This document shows, piece after piece, positions 25,985-33,619 of a stretch of 57,039 nt of DNA (the first letter of the stretch is position 1; every line of letters starts with the position of its first letter). The notes under the pieces were generated by a model that did not search any database, was not told where the DNA came from, and worked only from the letters and a program-made list of their open reading frames with translations. Origin of the DNA: Candidatus Gastranaerophilales bacterium (GTDB taxonomy: Bacteria > Cyanobacteriota > Vampirovibrionia > Gastranaerophilales > Gastranaerophilaceae); the NCBI GenBank assembly GCA_944327255.1, contig CALVHA010000016.1:1-57039 (forward strand). The letters are read 5' to 3'. The translations under genes were made by a program, and so were the position numbers.

Positions 25985-26899
25985 ATGAGCAAAAATACCC
26001 CGGTAAAGATGAAAAAAACGTCATCAAAATCAGATCCAGCAAAATATGACGTTCTTCAGGCATCAAATGACAATATTTTACAAGAGTACTTGAGAGAAAT
26101 TGCAAATTATCCTTCTCTAACCCAAGCAGAAGAAAAAGAACTTGCAAAATTAGCCGGTGAAGGAAATTCAGAAGCAAAAAAACAGCTTATTCAAGCAAAT
26201 TTAAAATTGGTTGTATGTATAGCAAAAAAGGCAATTCATGTTTCAGGCATTCCCATCACGGATTTAATTCAGGAAGGGAATTTGGGGTTGATGATTGCAG
26301 TCGAAAAATTCAACTATAAACTAGGCTATAAATTTGCGACTTATGCGAGCTGGTGGATTAAACAATCAATGTTTAAAGCAATTTCAGAACAATCACACTG
26401 CATGAAAATTCCTGTATATATTCAGGAAACACTTTCAAAATTTTCAAAAATTAAATCACAAATGGAAAAAGAATACAACTGTCAGGTAAAAACTCAGGAC
26501 GTTGCAAAAAAAATGAATATTGCACCTGACAAAATTGAAACATTCTTATCAGCCTACACCAAAACAATATCAATAGAAAGTGGACTTCAAAGAGAGAATG
26601 GCAAGGACTTAAATGTTGCAGATATTCTTGAAGATCAAAACTCATCCGTATCATCAAATGCAGAATATAAAAATCTTCAAGATGATATCGAAATGGTAAT
26701 TTCAACATTAAAAGAAAGAGAACAGGAAGTTTTGAGAATGCGCTATGGAATAGGTAATACTACAAGAAGAACCCTTGAAGAAATCGGTAACATTTATGGG
26801 GTTACTAAAGAATGTATAAGACAAACAGAAATGAGAGCATTAAAAAAAATGAGAACATCAACATTAGGACAAGAAATTCTTTCTGCATATATAGGTTAA
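25985..26899 (+). CDS. RNA polymerase sigma-70 family factor (group 2-like)
   Basis: A 304-residue factor with region 1.2 (LQEYLREIANYPSLTQAEE), region 2 (LIQEGNLGLMIAVEKFNYKLG, KFATYASWWIKQSM), region 3 and region 4 (LKEREQEVLRMRYGIG, LEEIGNIYGVTKECIRQTEMRAL). It lacks the long N-terminus of a primary sigma. Region 2.4 and the start of region 3 read SEQSHCMKIPVYIQE, where primary sigmas have a basic stretch such as ARTIRIPVHM. Group 2 factors are common in Cyanobacteriota as stress sigmas, so this is probably an alternative factor recognising near-standard promoters. It has its own promoter and terminator. Confidence 0.88.
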   Translation: MSKNTPVKMKKTSSKSDPAKYDVLQASNDNILQEYLREIANYPSLTQAEEKELAKLAGEGNSEAKKQLIQANLKLVVCIAKKAIHVSGIPITDLIQEGNLGLMIAVEKFNYKLGYKFATYASWWIKQSMFKAISEQSHCMKIPVYIQETLSKFSKIKSQMEKEYNCQVKTQDVAKKMNIAPDKIETFLSAYTKTISIESGLQRENGKDLNVADILEDQNSSVSSNAEYKNLQDDIEMVISTLKEREQEVLRMRYGIGNTTRRTLEEIGNIYGVTKECIRQTEMRALKKMRTSTLGQEILSAYIG

Positions 26900-26938
26900 G
26901 TGGGAAGTAGTGAATTCCTCGTAATATTAAAACTTTAG

Positions 26939-26969
26939 AAAGCGGTTAATAAAAATTAACCGCTTTTAT
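26939..26969 (+). terminator. Rho-independent terminator
   Basis: AAAGCGGTTAAT pairs with ATTAACCGCTTT around AAAA, followed by T-rich sequence. It ends the sigma-factor gene. Confidence 0.88.
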
Positions 26970-26985
26970 TTACTTTAAACAGATG

Positions 26986-27013
26986 TTTACTTATAAAAAA
27001 ATTTCATTAAAAT
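26986..27013 (+). promoter_or_regulatory. Promoter of a predicted leaderless gene
   Basis: TTTACT (26986-26991), 16 bases, TAAAAT (27008-27013). The -10 box ends 6 bases before ATG 27020 and there is no SD. Confidence 0.5.
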
Positions 27014-27019
27014 AAAAGT

Positions 27020-27559
27020 ATGAAAAAAACTTTTGTGATAATAATGACATTATTCTTAACAATAAATACTCCAAGTTTTGCAGAAGGAGATTTATGGGAT
27101 AACTTTGGCGATCAGAATTTTTACGGAACGAAAGAAGTAGTTTCGGATGAGGATTTTGACAAAGCAATAGAAAGTAAAAAAGGTAATAAAAAACCTAAAA
27201 AAATGAAAGGGGAAAGCATTCAGGAAAGCAATGAAACACAAGTAATAAATCAAATTCCAGAAGAACTCCCGGTAATTTGTATTTCTACACCGATACAGAT
27301 AAATGACACCGCCGTTTTACCTATAGGCCACTATCAGGTTATAGGGGAAAAACGCAACGGTAAAATTTATCTTAAGCTATATCAATCACACTATTTAATG
27401 GCCGAATTTGAAGCCTCAGAAACACTTGAAGACTATAACGAACCAGAAGTACAATTCGTAAAACTTATAACTGACGAAAAAGATAAACAGCTAAAAATTA
27501 TATATGGTTCAATAGATTTTAATGCATATGTAAATGTAAAACAAGCAAACCAAGAATAA
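27020..27559 (+). CDS. Secreted hypothetical protein
   Basis: A 179-residue protein with a signal peptide (MKKTFVIIMTLFLTINTPSFA) and a mature region that starts acidic, has a Lys-rich linker (KGNKKPKKMKGES) and ends in a probably beta-rich domain (HYQVIGEKRNGKIYLKLYQSH). No family is recognised. Translation probably starts on a leaderless mRNA. It converges with the 44-aa ORF on the other strand, leaving 2 bases between stops. Confidence 0.7.
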   Translation: MKKTFVIIMTLFLTINTPSFAEGDLWDNFGDQNFYGTKEVVSDEDFDKAIESKKGNKKPKKMKGESIQESNETQVINQIPEELPVICISTPIQINDTAVLPIGHYQVIGEKRNGKIYLKLYQSHYLMAEFEASETLEDYNEPEVQFVKLITDEKDKQLKIIYGSIDFNAYVNVKQANQE

Positions 27560-27561
27560 AA

Positions 27562-27696
27562 CTAAACTGCAATAAATAGAAACGCAAACAATACACTGAA
27601 AGAAAGTGCGCTGAATAAAAACCATTTATGCATAATCGGATGCTGTAAACTCCAGATTTCTTTAATTGTAACAGTTGCATTTGTTATTGTTTGCAT
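27562..27696 (-). CDS. Small single-span membrane peptide, 44 aa
   Basis: On the minus strand ATG 27696 opens 44 codons to TAG at 27562. The peptide starts MQTITNATVTIKEIWSLQHP and continues with a basic patch (MHKW) and a hydrophobic helix FLFSALSFSVLFAFLFIAV at the very C-terminus. The SD GGAGAG is 7 bases before the ATG. Good SD, sensible topology and exact fit to the gap argue that it is real. Function unknown; the layout (polar N-terminus, one C-terminal helix) recalls small regulators of membrane complexes or type I toxins. Confidence 0.6.
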   Translation of the reverse strand: MQTITNATVTIKEIWSLQHPIMHKWFLFSALSFSVLFAFLFIAV

Positions 27697-27806
27697 TTAT
27701 AAACTCTCCAAAAACTATCTCTTACATTATCTATTTTCGACAAAATCGTTAAAAAGACATCACCCGATTAGTTGATTATTTATATCCTTTCGGATAATAT
27801 ACAGGT

Positions 27807-29048
27807 ATGCAAGATGTAGAACTTTTAATGCCTGCTGGCAATATGGAAAAATTGGAATATGCCGTAAGATATGGTGCTGACGCAGTTTATCTTGGAGTTG
27901 TGGACTTCAGCCTGAGAGCAATGAGAAAGGGGAGTATTATTACTCTTGATAATCTAAACCATGCGGTCGAACTTGCCCATAAATTAGGAGCAAAAGCTTA
28001 TGTAACATTAAATATCTTTGCATTTAATGAAGATATAAAGCTTTTGGAAGGATGCATTGAAAAATTTAAAGAAGCGAAACCTGATGCGGTAATAGTGAGT
28101 GATTTCGGGATTTTTAATCTTGTAAGAAAAAAAATGCCGAATACTGCAATTCATGTAAGTACGCAGACAAATACTCTAAATTATGAAAGTGTAAAATTCT
28201 GGAAAGACCTTGGTGCAACGCGTGTAATACTAGCCAGAGAACTTCCGATTAAAGATATTGCCGAAATAAGGAGGCATGTTCCGGATATAGAACTTGAAAG
28301 TTTTATTCATGGTTCACAGTGCGTTTCCTTCTCCGGACGTTGTCTTTTAAGCGACTACTTTACAGATGGAGAGAGGAAAGCAAATCACGGCAACTGCTCT
28401 CAGCCGTGCAGATGGAGTTATAAACTAGTTGAAGAAACCCGTCCTGGACAATATTATGAAATTCATCAAGATGAAAGGGGATCACACATTTTAAGTCCCA
28501 AAGATTTGTGTCTTGTAGAATATCTGCCGCAATTGATTGAAGCAGGAATAGACTCCCTTAAGGTTGAGGGAAGAACTAAAAGTTTATATTATGTTTCCGC
28601 AGTTGCAAAAACTTACAGACAGGCAATAGATGAATGTTTAAACAATCCGTCAGCTGATTTACATAAATATTTTATTGAGCTGCAAAAGGTCGGGAACAGA
28701 GGGTACACTACAGGGTTTGCACTTGGGGAAAACAAACCTGACAGTTACAGCTATGATATTTCAAAAGGGCTTGCCGGAGCAGATTTCTTATGTGAATTTA
28801 AAGGGGAAGAAAAAGACGGTGCATATCTTGTTAAAATTAAAAATAAAATAAATATTAATGATGAAGTTGAAATTATAACACCATCAGAACAATTTACGTC
28901 TAAAATTATTGAGATTAAAAATGAGGAAGGCGAAGAAAAACCTCTTGGCAACACCAATGATGATGTTTGGATTAAGTTTTCACAATCTCCCGCGGAATTT
29001 AAATATGCTATAGCAAGAACAATCGGAGTAAAATCACATGTTTCTTAA
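27807..29048 (+). CDS. U32 peptidase-family protein, TrhP/YegQ-like
   Basis: A 413-residue U32 family protein. The family signature is intact: ESFIHGSQCVSFSGRCLLS at about residues 168-186, followed by further cysteines in NHGNCSQPCRW. The barrel start ELLMPAGNMEKLEYAVRYGADAVYLG is typical. Members of this size (YegQ/TrhP, YrrN/O) act in prephenate-dependent 5-hydroxyuridine formation at tRNA position 34 rather than as collagenases; that role is inferred. A GATAAT (27793-27798) ends 8 bases before the ATG with no proper SD. The next gene overlaps by 11 bases. Confidence 0.88.
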   Translation: MQDVELLMPAGNMEKLEYAVRYGADAVYLGVVDFSLRAMRKGSIITLDNLNHAVELAHKLGAKAYVTLNIFAFNEDIKLLEGCIEKFKEAKPDAVIVSDFGIFNLVRKKMPNTAIHVSTQTNTLNYESVKFWKDLGATRVILARELPIKDIAEIRRHVPDIELESFIHGSQCVSFSGRCLLSDYFTDGERKANHGNCSQPCRWSYKLVEETRPGQYYEIHQDERGSHILSPKDLCLVEYLPQLIEAGIDSLKVEGRTKSLYYVSAVAKTYRQAIDECLNNPSADLHKYFIELQKVGNRGYTTGFALGENKPDSYSYDISKGLAGADFLCEFKGEEKDGAYLVKIKNKININDEVEIITPSEQFTSKIIEIKNEEGEEKPLGNTNDDVWIKFSQSPAEFKYAIARTIGVKSHVS

Positions 29049-29517
29049 ACCGGATTACAATTTGAAAAGTATTTACGATATAGATTTAGACGAATTAAAA
29101 AATAAAGGTATTAATGCGCTTTTATTTGACTTAGACAGTACTCTTATGGCTTCTAAAACAGGATTATATACGAAAAAAACTCTTGAATGGCTGGACAAAG
29201 TAAAAAAGGATTTTTTCGTTGCAGTTATTTCAAATAATAATAATCAGGAATATATTAATAAAGTAAAAGAAGTTTCAGATTTTCCTATTGTGTTTGAGGC
29301 AAGAAAACCGAACATTAAAACAACTGAAAAATTTATGAGCACCCATAATTTAACAGCTACTTGTACAGCATTTGTCGGGGACAGACCTCTTACTGATATT
29401 TTATGCGGGAAAAGACTAGGATGTACAACGATTCTTGTTGATTCAATTTCTGCAGACATAGAAAAACCTATAGTACGCTTTGTTCGCAAACTTGAACGCT
29501 GTACAATAAGAAAATAA
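29038..29517 (+). CDS. YqeG-family HAD phosphatase
   Basis: A 159-residue HAD superfamily IIIA protein. Motif I is LLFDLDSTL (nucleophile and general acid aspartates), motif II VISNNN, motif III RKPNIKTT, and motif IV FVGDRPLTDIL. YqeG family phosphatases are widespread in Firmicutes and Cyanobacteriota; plant and cyanobacterial relatives include phosphatidylglycerophosphate phosphatase (GEP4/PGPP), so a PGP phosphatase role is possible but untested. It overlaps the U32 gene by 11 bases, so the two are co-translated. Confidence 0.85.
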   Translation: MFLKPDYNLKSIYDIDLDELKNKGINALLFDLDSTLMASKTGLYTKKTLEWLDKVKKDFFVAVISNNNNQEYINKVKEVSDFPIVFEARKPNIKTTEKFMSTHNLTATCTAFVGDRPLTDILCGKRLGCTTILVDSISADIEKPIVRFVRKLERCTIRK

Positions 29518-29552
29518 TTGGTCCTCTGACAGGTAAATTAAAACTTAACTCA

Positions 29553-29581
29553 TTGATATTTTTTTTCAGTCAATGTAAAAT
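29553..29581 (+). promoter_or_regulatory. Sigma-70 promoter of mnmA
   Basis: TTGATA (29553-29558), 17-base T-rich spacer, TAAAAT (29576-29581), then a 44-base leader with SD AAGGAG before ATG 29626. Confidence 0.7.
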
Positions 29582-29625
29582 TAAATTAATATACCCCATA
29601 TAGAATTTAAAAGGAGAATTAAGAA

Positions 29626-30723
29626 ATGAAAATTTTAGTTGGAATGTCCGGCGGTGTTGATTCCTCAGTTACGGCCTTAATGCTGAAAGAACAAGGGCAC
29701 GAAGTAATCGGCGCTACAATGTCTATATGGGGAAAAAAAGAAATTCACAAAAAAATTCAGAAAAAATTAGAGGCAATGACAGGGAATAAACCAACACATG
29801 CTGCCTGCTACGGTCCTGAAAAAATTCAAGATATAGATGAGACTAGAAAAATTGCCGATAGTATTGGGATTCCTTTCTATGTATTTGATTGCGCCGAACA
29901 GTACGAAAAAATTGTTTTGGAAAATTTTAAGAAAGAATATCTTAATGGCAGGACACCAAATCCTTGTATATTATGCAATAGTCTTATAAAATTTGATATT
30001 TTACCTAAAATGGCTCTGACCAACGGGTTAGAATTTGATAAATTTGCAACAGGTCACTATGCCAGAATAGATAAAATAGATAACAGATATGTTATCAGAC
30101 GAGGTTTATATGATGCAAAAGATCAATCATACTTTCTTTACAGATTAAAACAAGAACAACTGTCAAGAATAATGATGCCTTTAGGGACTTATACAAAAGA
30201 TGAAATTCGTTCAATTGCGGAAAAACATGGACTAAAAGTATTTGATAAGCCAGACAGTCAAGATTTCTATGCAGGCGATTATAACGAACTTTTGGAAGTG
30301 GCTCCTAAACATGGAAATATTATCGATACAACAGGAAAAATTCTCGGACACCATGATGGTATTTGGAATTATACGATTGGTCAAAGAAAAGGATTGGGAA
30401 TTTCCGCTTCAGAGCCTCTTTATGTCTTAGAGTTAAAGAAAGATACAAACGAAGTTGTTGTTGGGGGGAAAAATAAAACTATGAAAGATTCTCTGATTGC
30501 AACAAATCTCAATTGGATGCCTTTTGATTATTTAAAAGAAGAAAGAAGATGTACCGCAAAGATTCGCTCAACACAGAAACCAACCGATGCAACTATTATT
30601 CCTTTAGAGGATGGAAGAGTTCTTGTGAAGTTTATTGACTTACAAAAATCAATTGCAGTAGGGCAATCAGTAGTATTTTATGATAACGACATACTGCTTG
30701 GAGGCGGAATTATTGATGCATAA
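29626..30723 (+). CDS. mnmA: tRNA-specific 2-thiouridylase MnmA, lacking the second catalytic Cys
   Basis: A 365-residue enzyme that thiolates C2 of U34 in tRNA-Lys, -Glu and -Gln. The PP-loop SGGVDSSV (residues 8-15), GRTPNPCILCN with C114 and C117, and TIGQRKGLGIS are conserved. In canonical MnmA a second essential Cys lies in DS-TGIC-FI (C199 in E. coli). Here the equivalent is DSQDFYAGDY (residues 210-219), with Tyr215 at the Cys place. Cys61 (AACYGPE) and Cys89 remain. This points to a variant sulfur-transfer or Fe-S ligand scheme. The gene has its own promoter and SD, and tRNA-Lys follows 61 bases downstream. Confidence 0.9.
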   Translation: MKILVGMSGGVDSSVTALMLKEQGHEVIGATMSIWGKKEIHKKIQKKLEAMTGNKPTHAACYGPEKIQDIDETRKIADSIGIPFYVFDCAEQYEKIVLENFKKEYLNGRTPNPCILCNSLIKFDILPKMALTNGLEFDKFATGHYARIDKIDNRYVIRRGLYDAKDQSYFLYRLKQEQLSRIMMPLGTYTKDEIRSIAEKHGLKVFDKPDSQDFYAGDYNELLEVAPKHGNIIDTTGKILGHHDGIWNYTIGQRKGLGISASEPLYVLELKKDTNEVVVGGKNKTMKDSLIATNLNWMPFDYLKEERRCTAKIRSTQKPTDATIIPLEDGRVLVKFIDLQKSIAVGQSVVFYDNDILLGGGIIDA

Positions 30724-30784
30724 ATTAGCTCTTGATTTTTCGGGTTGTTAGTGATAGATTTGTGTATGTAAAATTCAAATTTTT

Positions 30785-30857
<73 letters not shown>

Positions 30858-30894
30858 AATTAAAAAGCTCAAGGAATCCTTGAGCTTTTTAATT
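30858..30894. terminator. Bidirectional terminator
   Basis: An 18-bp near-perfect inverted repeat (AATTAAAAAGCTCAAGGA and its complement, one base apart) with A and T runs on both ends. It serves tRNA-Lys on plus and the hypothetical gene on minus, whose stop codon (30893-30895) overlaps its edge. Confidence 0.9.
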
Positions 30895-31804
30895 ATAGAA
30901 TATTCTTTTTCTGTATTGAGAAAAACTCTAAAAACCTTCTCCCTAAGAATTTTTTTCTATTTGGAGCATTTACTTCAACAGGAGCTTCTCCGTTAAGTTT
31001 TCTTATAACCGCACCGTCACTGGTAATCAGATCTATTCCTTTTGGTTTATTATTTACTCCATATAAAAACTCTTTTACAATTTCATTATTTGAAAAAGCA
31101 TCTTTTTCATAAATTCGACTAATTTGATTATTGTTATAATAATCAGTTCTTTTTTGCAAAGGTTGAAGACCTTCTGGGTTAACCATTTCTCCGTATTTTA
31201 TCATAGTATTTGTATATTTTGTACCAAAACCATGTTTACGTTTAATTCCTGTACGGGAGAATTTTTTATAAAAATTAGCTGCATCATCGAAATCGGCATC
31301 AAGAATATCTGCTCCCATATATGAGGTATATTCTAAAGATTTGTCGCCCTTTTGTTTGGCAAACTCAACTCTACAATCAGGCAACCCCGATTTTGCATTA
31401 AACGTGATAACTTCTTTATTCCCGTTTGCCTTAATACGAGTTGCTCTATACTTATTTGTTCCAAGTGGTTGTATATCAAATATCGTATTTTCCGTTCTAG
31501 CAATATAATCATTCAGTTTTGCATTAATTTTTTCTTCAATTTGTGCTTTAGATAATTTAGGAGTCCCACCAAGAAGTTTTTGAACTCTTTTAGACAAATA
31601 GCCTTGCCGTCCAGCAAAACCAAGCGCCGCTAAAACAACAGCCGATGTTACAATTTTACCAGCCAAATTAGAATTTTTCTTCTCTTGAGGATTAGTTGAC
31701 ACAGGTGGTTGAGCCATAATTTCGTCAACAGTTGGAGCCGGAGTTTTATTATCAATATTTTGGATTAGGCTTTGTTTAAAAGATATACCATTCACAACAC
31801 ACAC
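30893..31804 (-). CDS. Hypothetical protein with N-terminal tag and one membrane helix
   Basis: A 303-residue protein. After a polar N-terminus (MCVVNGISFKQSLIQ) and a Pro-rich linker there is one hydrophobic segment (KIVTSAVVLAALGFAGRQG, about residues 50-68), then a soluble domain with repeated beta-like signatures (YRATRIKANGNKEVITFNAK, IDLITSDGAVIRKLNGE), of the kind seen in YD-like or antitoxin-like repeats. No family is identified. The NGISFKQ start resembles NINFKAN of the gene at 55145. It ends at a bidirectional terminator. Confidence 0.65.
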   Translation of the reverse strand: MCVVNGISFKQSLIQNIDNKTPAPTVDEIMAQPPVSTNPQEKKNSNLAGKIVTSAVVLAALGFAGRQGYLSKRVQKLLGGTPKLSKAQIEEKINAKLNDYIARTENTIFDIQPLGTNKYRATRIKANGNKEVITFNAKSGLPDCRVEFAKQKGDKSLEYTSYMGADILDADFDDAANFYKKFSRTGIKRKHGFGTKYTNTMIKYGEMVNPEGLQPLQKRTDYYNNNQISRIYEKDAFSNNEIVKEFLYGVNNKPKGIDLITSDGAVIRKLNGEAPVEVNAPNRKKFLGRRFLEFFSIQKKNIL

Positions 31805-31892
31805 CTTTCATTTTTATACAAATTTATAAAAACGAACAAATAATATTTTTTGCGTTTTACAAAAAATATTATTACAAATTATGAAGTTAGAA

Positions 31893-32276
31893 CTAAAACA
31901 TAGGCATGAACTGCTGTTGCATCATATCATTAGCATCGTAATATTTAGGGAATGAATCATAGTTCATAGGAAGATCCTGTTGATTTAAAGTTTGTTCTTT
32001 AGGCTCAGGATTATCCCCTAATTTTTTAATAATCTTTTTCGCAGGTTTTATATCCTCTGCATCAAGGGTAACTTCTGCATCCTCATTCTCGATGTCCTGT
32101 TTTGAATCTTTTTTAAACTTTAAAAAATCTTTTGCTGCCGGAAGGTCATACTGGAATCTGGAATCCTGAGGCTGAGAAAAATATTTAACAGACTGAACAC
32201 TAGGTACTTCCACATCCGCAGAAAAAGCCGGTAAAAAGAATAAAGATAAAACTATGGATAATAAACCCTTTTTCAT
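31893..32276 (-). CDS. Small secreted acidic/lysine-rich hypothetical protein
   Basis: From ATG 32276 the protein is 127 residues with a signal peptide (MKKGLLSIVLSLFFLPAFSA) and a low-complexity charged mature part (EDAEVTLDAEDIKPAKKIIKK) ending in NDMMQQQFMPMF. No family is recognised. The frame extends further upstream but runs through the promoter (32317-32345). The SD GAGGGG lies 10 bases before the chosen ATG; an ATG nine bases earlier is also possible. Confidence 0.6.
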   Translation of the reverse strand: MKKGLLSIVLSLFFLPAFSADVEVPSVQSVKYFSQPQDSRFQYDLPAAKDFLKFKKDSKQDIENEDAEVTLDAEDIKPAKKIIKKLGDNPEPKEQTLNQQDLPMNYDSFPKYYDANDMMQQQFMPMF

Positions 32277-32316
32277 ACAATACATACCCCTCACTGAAAA
32301 TACTCTACCTAAACAA

Positions 32317-32345
32317 ATATTATCATAATTATAAGCTTTAGTCAA
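32317..32345 (-). promoter_or_regulatory. Sigma-70 promoter
   Basis: On the minus strand TTGACT (32340-32345), 17 bases, TAATAT (32317-32322). It drives the small secreted protein gene with a leader of about 35 bases. Confidence 0.7.
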
Positions 32346-32443
32346 AAATTTTATTTCATATATTTGTATGTACTAAAAATACAAAATTTCATATAAACTT
32401 AAAAAGTACAATTTATTATTTAAAAAGAAAGAGGTTCAAGAGC

Positions 32444-33043
32444 ATGGAAAAACAATTTGTGCCGTTTATGCAACAAGGGTTTTCGATACCGCTAATTATA
32501 ATTATTGCATTATTGATAATCCTTTACCTGATTTACGTTTCACTGATACAAAAGAAAAACAACGTAAAAGAAGCATTCTCAAGTATTGACGTACAACTAA
32601 AAAAAAGATATGATCTTATTCCAAACATTTTATTTATAGCAAATAAATTTATGGAGCACGAAAGAGAACTTCTTACAAATATCACACAACTTCGTGCTCA
32701 GGCTGCGAAAATTCCTGCAGATATGACTAAAGCGCAGGAAAAAATTGATCTGGACAGCAAAATTAGCAGTATGATGGGACAATTAATGGTTTCAGTAGAA
32801 AACTACCCTCAATTAAAATCAGATCAAACAATGATTCAGGCAATGCAAACATATAATGAACAGGAAGAACACATTGCAGCAGCAAGAAGATTTTATAACT
32901 CAGCAGTAAAAGATCTTAACAATGCAGTAGAAATATTTCCTAGTTCTATTGTTGCAAAAATATTTAATATTCAAGGTATGCCATTTATTGAAGCAACAGA
33001 ACAGGAACGCCAGAGAATTGATGCAAGTCAATATTTTAAATAA
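32444..33043 (+). CDS. LemA-family protein
   Basis: A 199-residue LemA protein: one N-terminal membrane helix (IPLIIIIALLIILYLIYVSL) followed by the alpha-helical LemA core, with NNVKEAFSSIDVQLKKRYDLIPN, YPQLKSDQTMIQAM, ARRFYNSAVKDLNNAVE and FPSSIVAKIF. LemA proteins expose short N-termini outside and hold a cytoplasmic or periplasmic helical bundle; the function is poorly defined. The DUF3137 gene at 40213 belongs to a family often found beside lemA, but here the two are about 7 kb apart. A terminator follows. Confidence 0.9.
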   Translation: MEKQFVPFMQQGFSIPLIIIIALLIILYLIYVSLIQKKNNVKEAFSSIDVQLKKRYDLIPNILFIANKFMEHERELLTNITQLRAQAAKIPADMTKAQEKIDLDSKISSMMGQLMVSVENYPQLKSDQTMIQAMQTYNEQEEHIAAARRFYNSAVKDLNNAVEIFPSSIVAKIFNIQGMPFIEATEQERQRIDASQYFK

Positions 33044-33050
33044 AAAGCAA

Positions 33051-33079
33051 GCCGGACTTAAAAGTCCGGTTCTTTTTTA
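33051..33079 (+). terminator. Rho-independent terminator
   Basis: CCGGACTT pairs with AAGTCCGG, followed by TTCTTTTTT. It ends the lemA-type gene and converges on mntP. Confidence 0.85.
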
Positions 33080-33619
33080 TATAACAGCTTTTACAGCCAA
33101 ACCTATCAAGATAACTCCACCTGATATTTCCAGATATTTTGACGGAATATGTTTAAACATATTTCCAAGCCAAAAACCAATTAAAGACATTAAGAAAGAT
33201 GCCATACTTATTAATACAACAGAAGTAAAGAGATCAACACCAGAGAACTTCAAACTCACACCTGCACCCAATGCATCTATACTTGTTGCAATTCCCATTG
33301 AGATTAAACATCTTAATCCTATACAGCAAATTTTTTCTTTTTCTTCCTCAAACAAAGCTTCATAAATAAACTTTAAACCAAGTGCAAGAAAAATAAAAAA
33401 AACAATCCAGTGAGAAAAAGCAACCACATATTTACTGATTAATCCTGCACAAAAGAAACCTATACAAGGCATCCCGCCCTGAAACAGTCCCATTGTAAGA
33501 GCCAAGGCAAGAGAATTTTTTGTTCTGTTGGCAGTAAATATTAAACCTTGCGAAAATGAAACTACAAGGCAATCTATTCCAAGTGCAACCGCGAGTAGAA
33601 TTAAATCAATTAAACTCAA
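33077..33619 (-). CDS. mntP: MntP-type manganese efflux protein
   Basis: A 180-residue protein with six hydrophobic segments and the MntP signatures ALGIDCLVVSFSQGL (membrane Asp) and the repeat-related ISMGIATSIDALGAGVSL. MntP exports excess Mn2+. The start is a TTG at 33617-33619, preceded by GAGGTG, and lies 14 bases inside the DUF4127 gene, so the two are translationally linked. No yybP-ykoY (Mn) riboswitch is visible, as expected for a second gene of an operon. Confidence 0.85.
   Translation of the reverse strand: MSLIDLILLAVALGIDCLVVSFSQGLIFTANRTKNSLALALTMGLFQGGMPCIGFFCAGLISKYVVAFSHWIVFFIFLALGLKFIYEALFEEEKEKICCIGLRCLISMGIATSIDALGAGVSLKFSGVDLFTSVVLISMASFLMSLIGFWLGNMFKHIPSKYLEISGGVILIGLAVKAVI

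Noticed and set aside
27562..27807. Type I toxin-antitoxin locus around the 44-aa peptide
   Set aside because: The peptide shape fits, but no antisense RNA promoter and terminator pair was visible, so the claim is not made.
32949..33365. 138-residue plus-strand frame across the lemA end and mntP
   Set aside because: It starts inside lemA in another frame, passes through a terminator and is antisense to a well-supported mntP.
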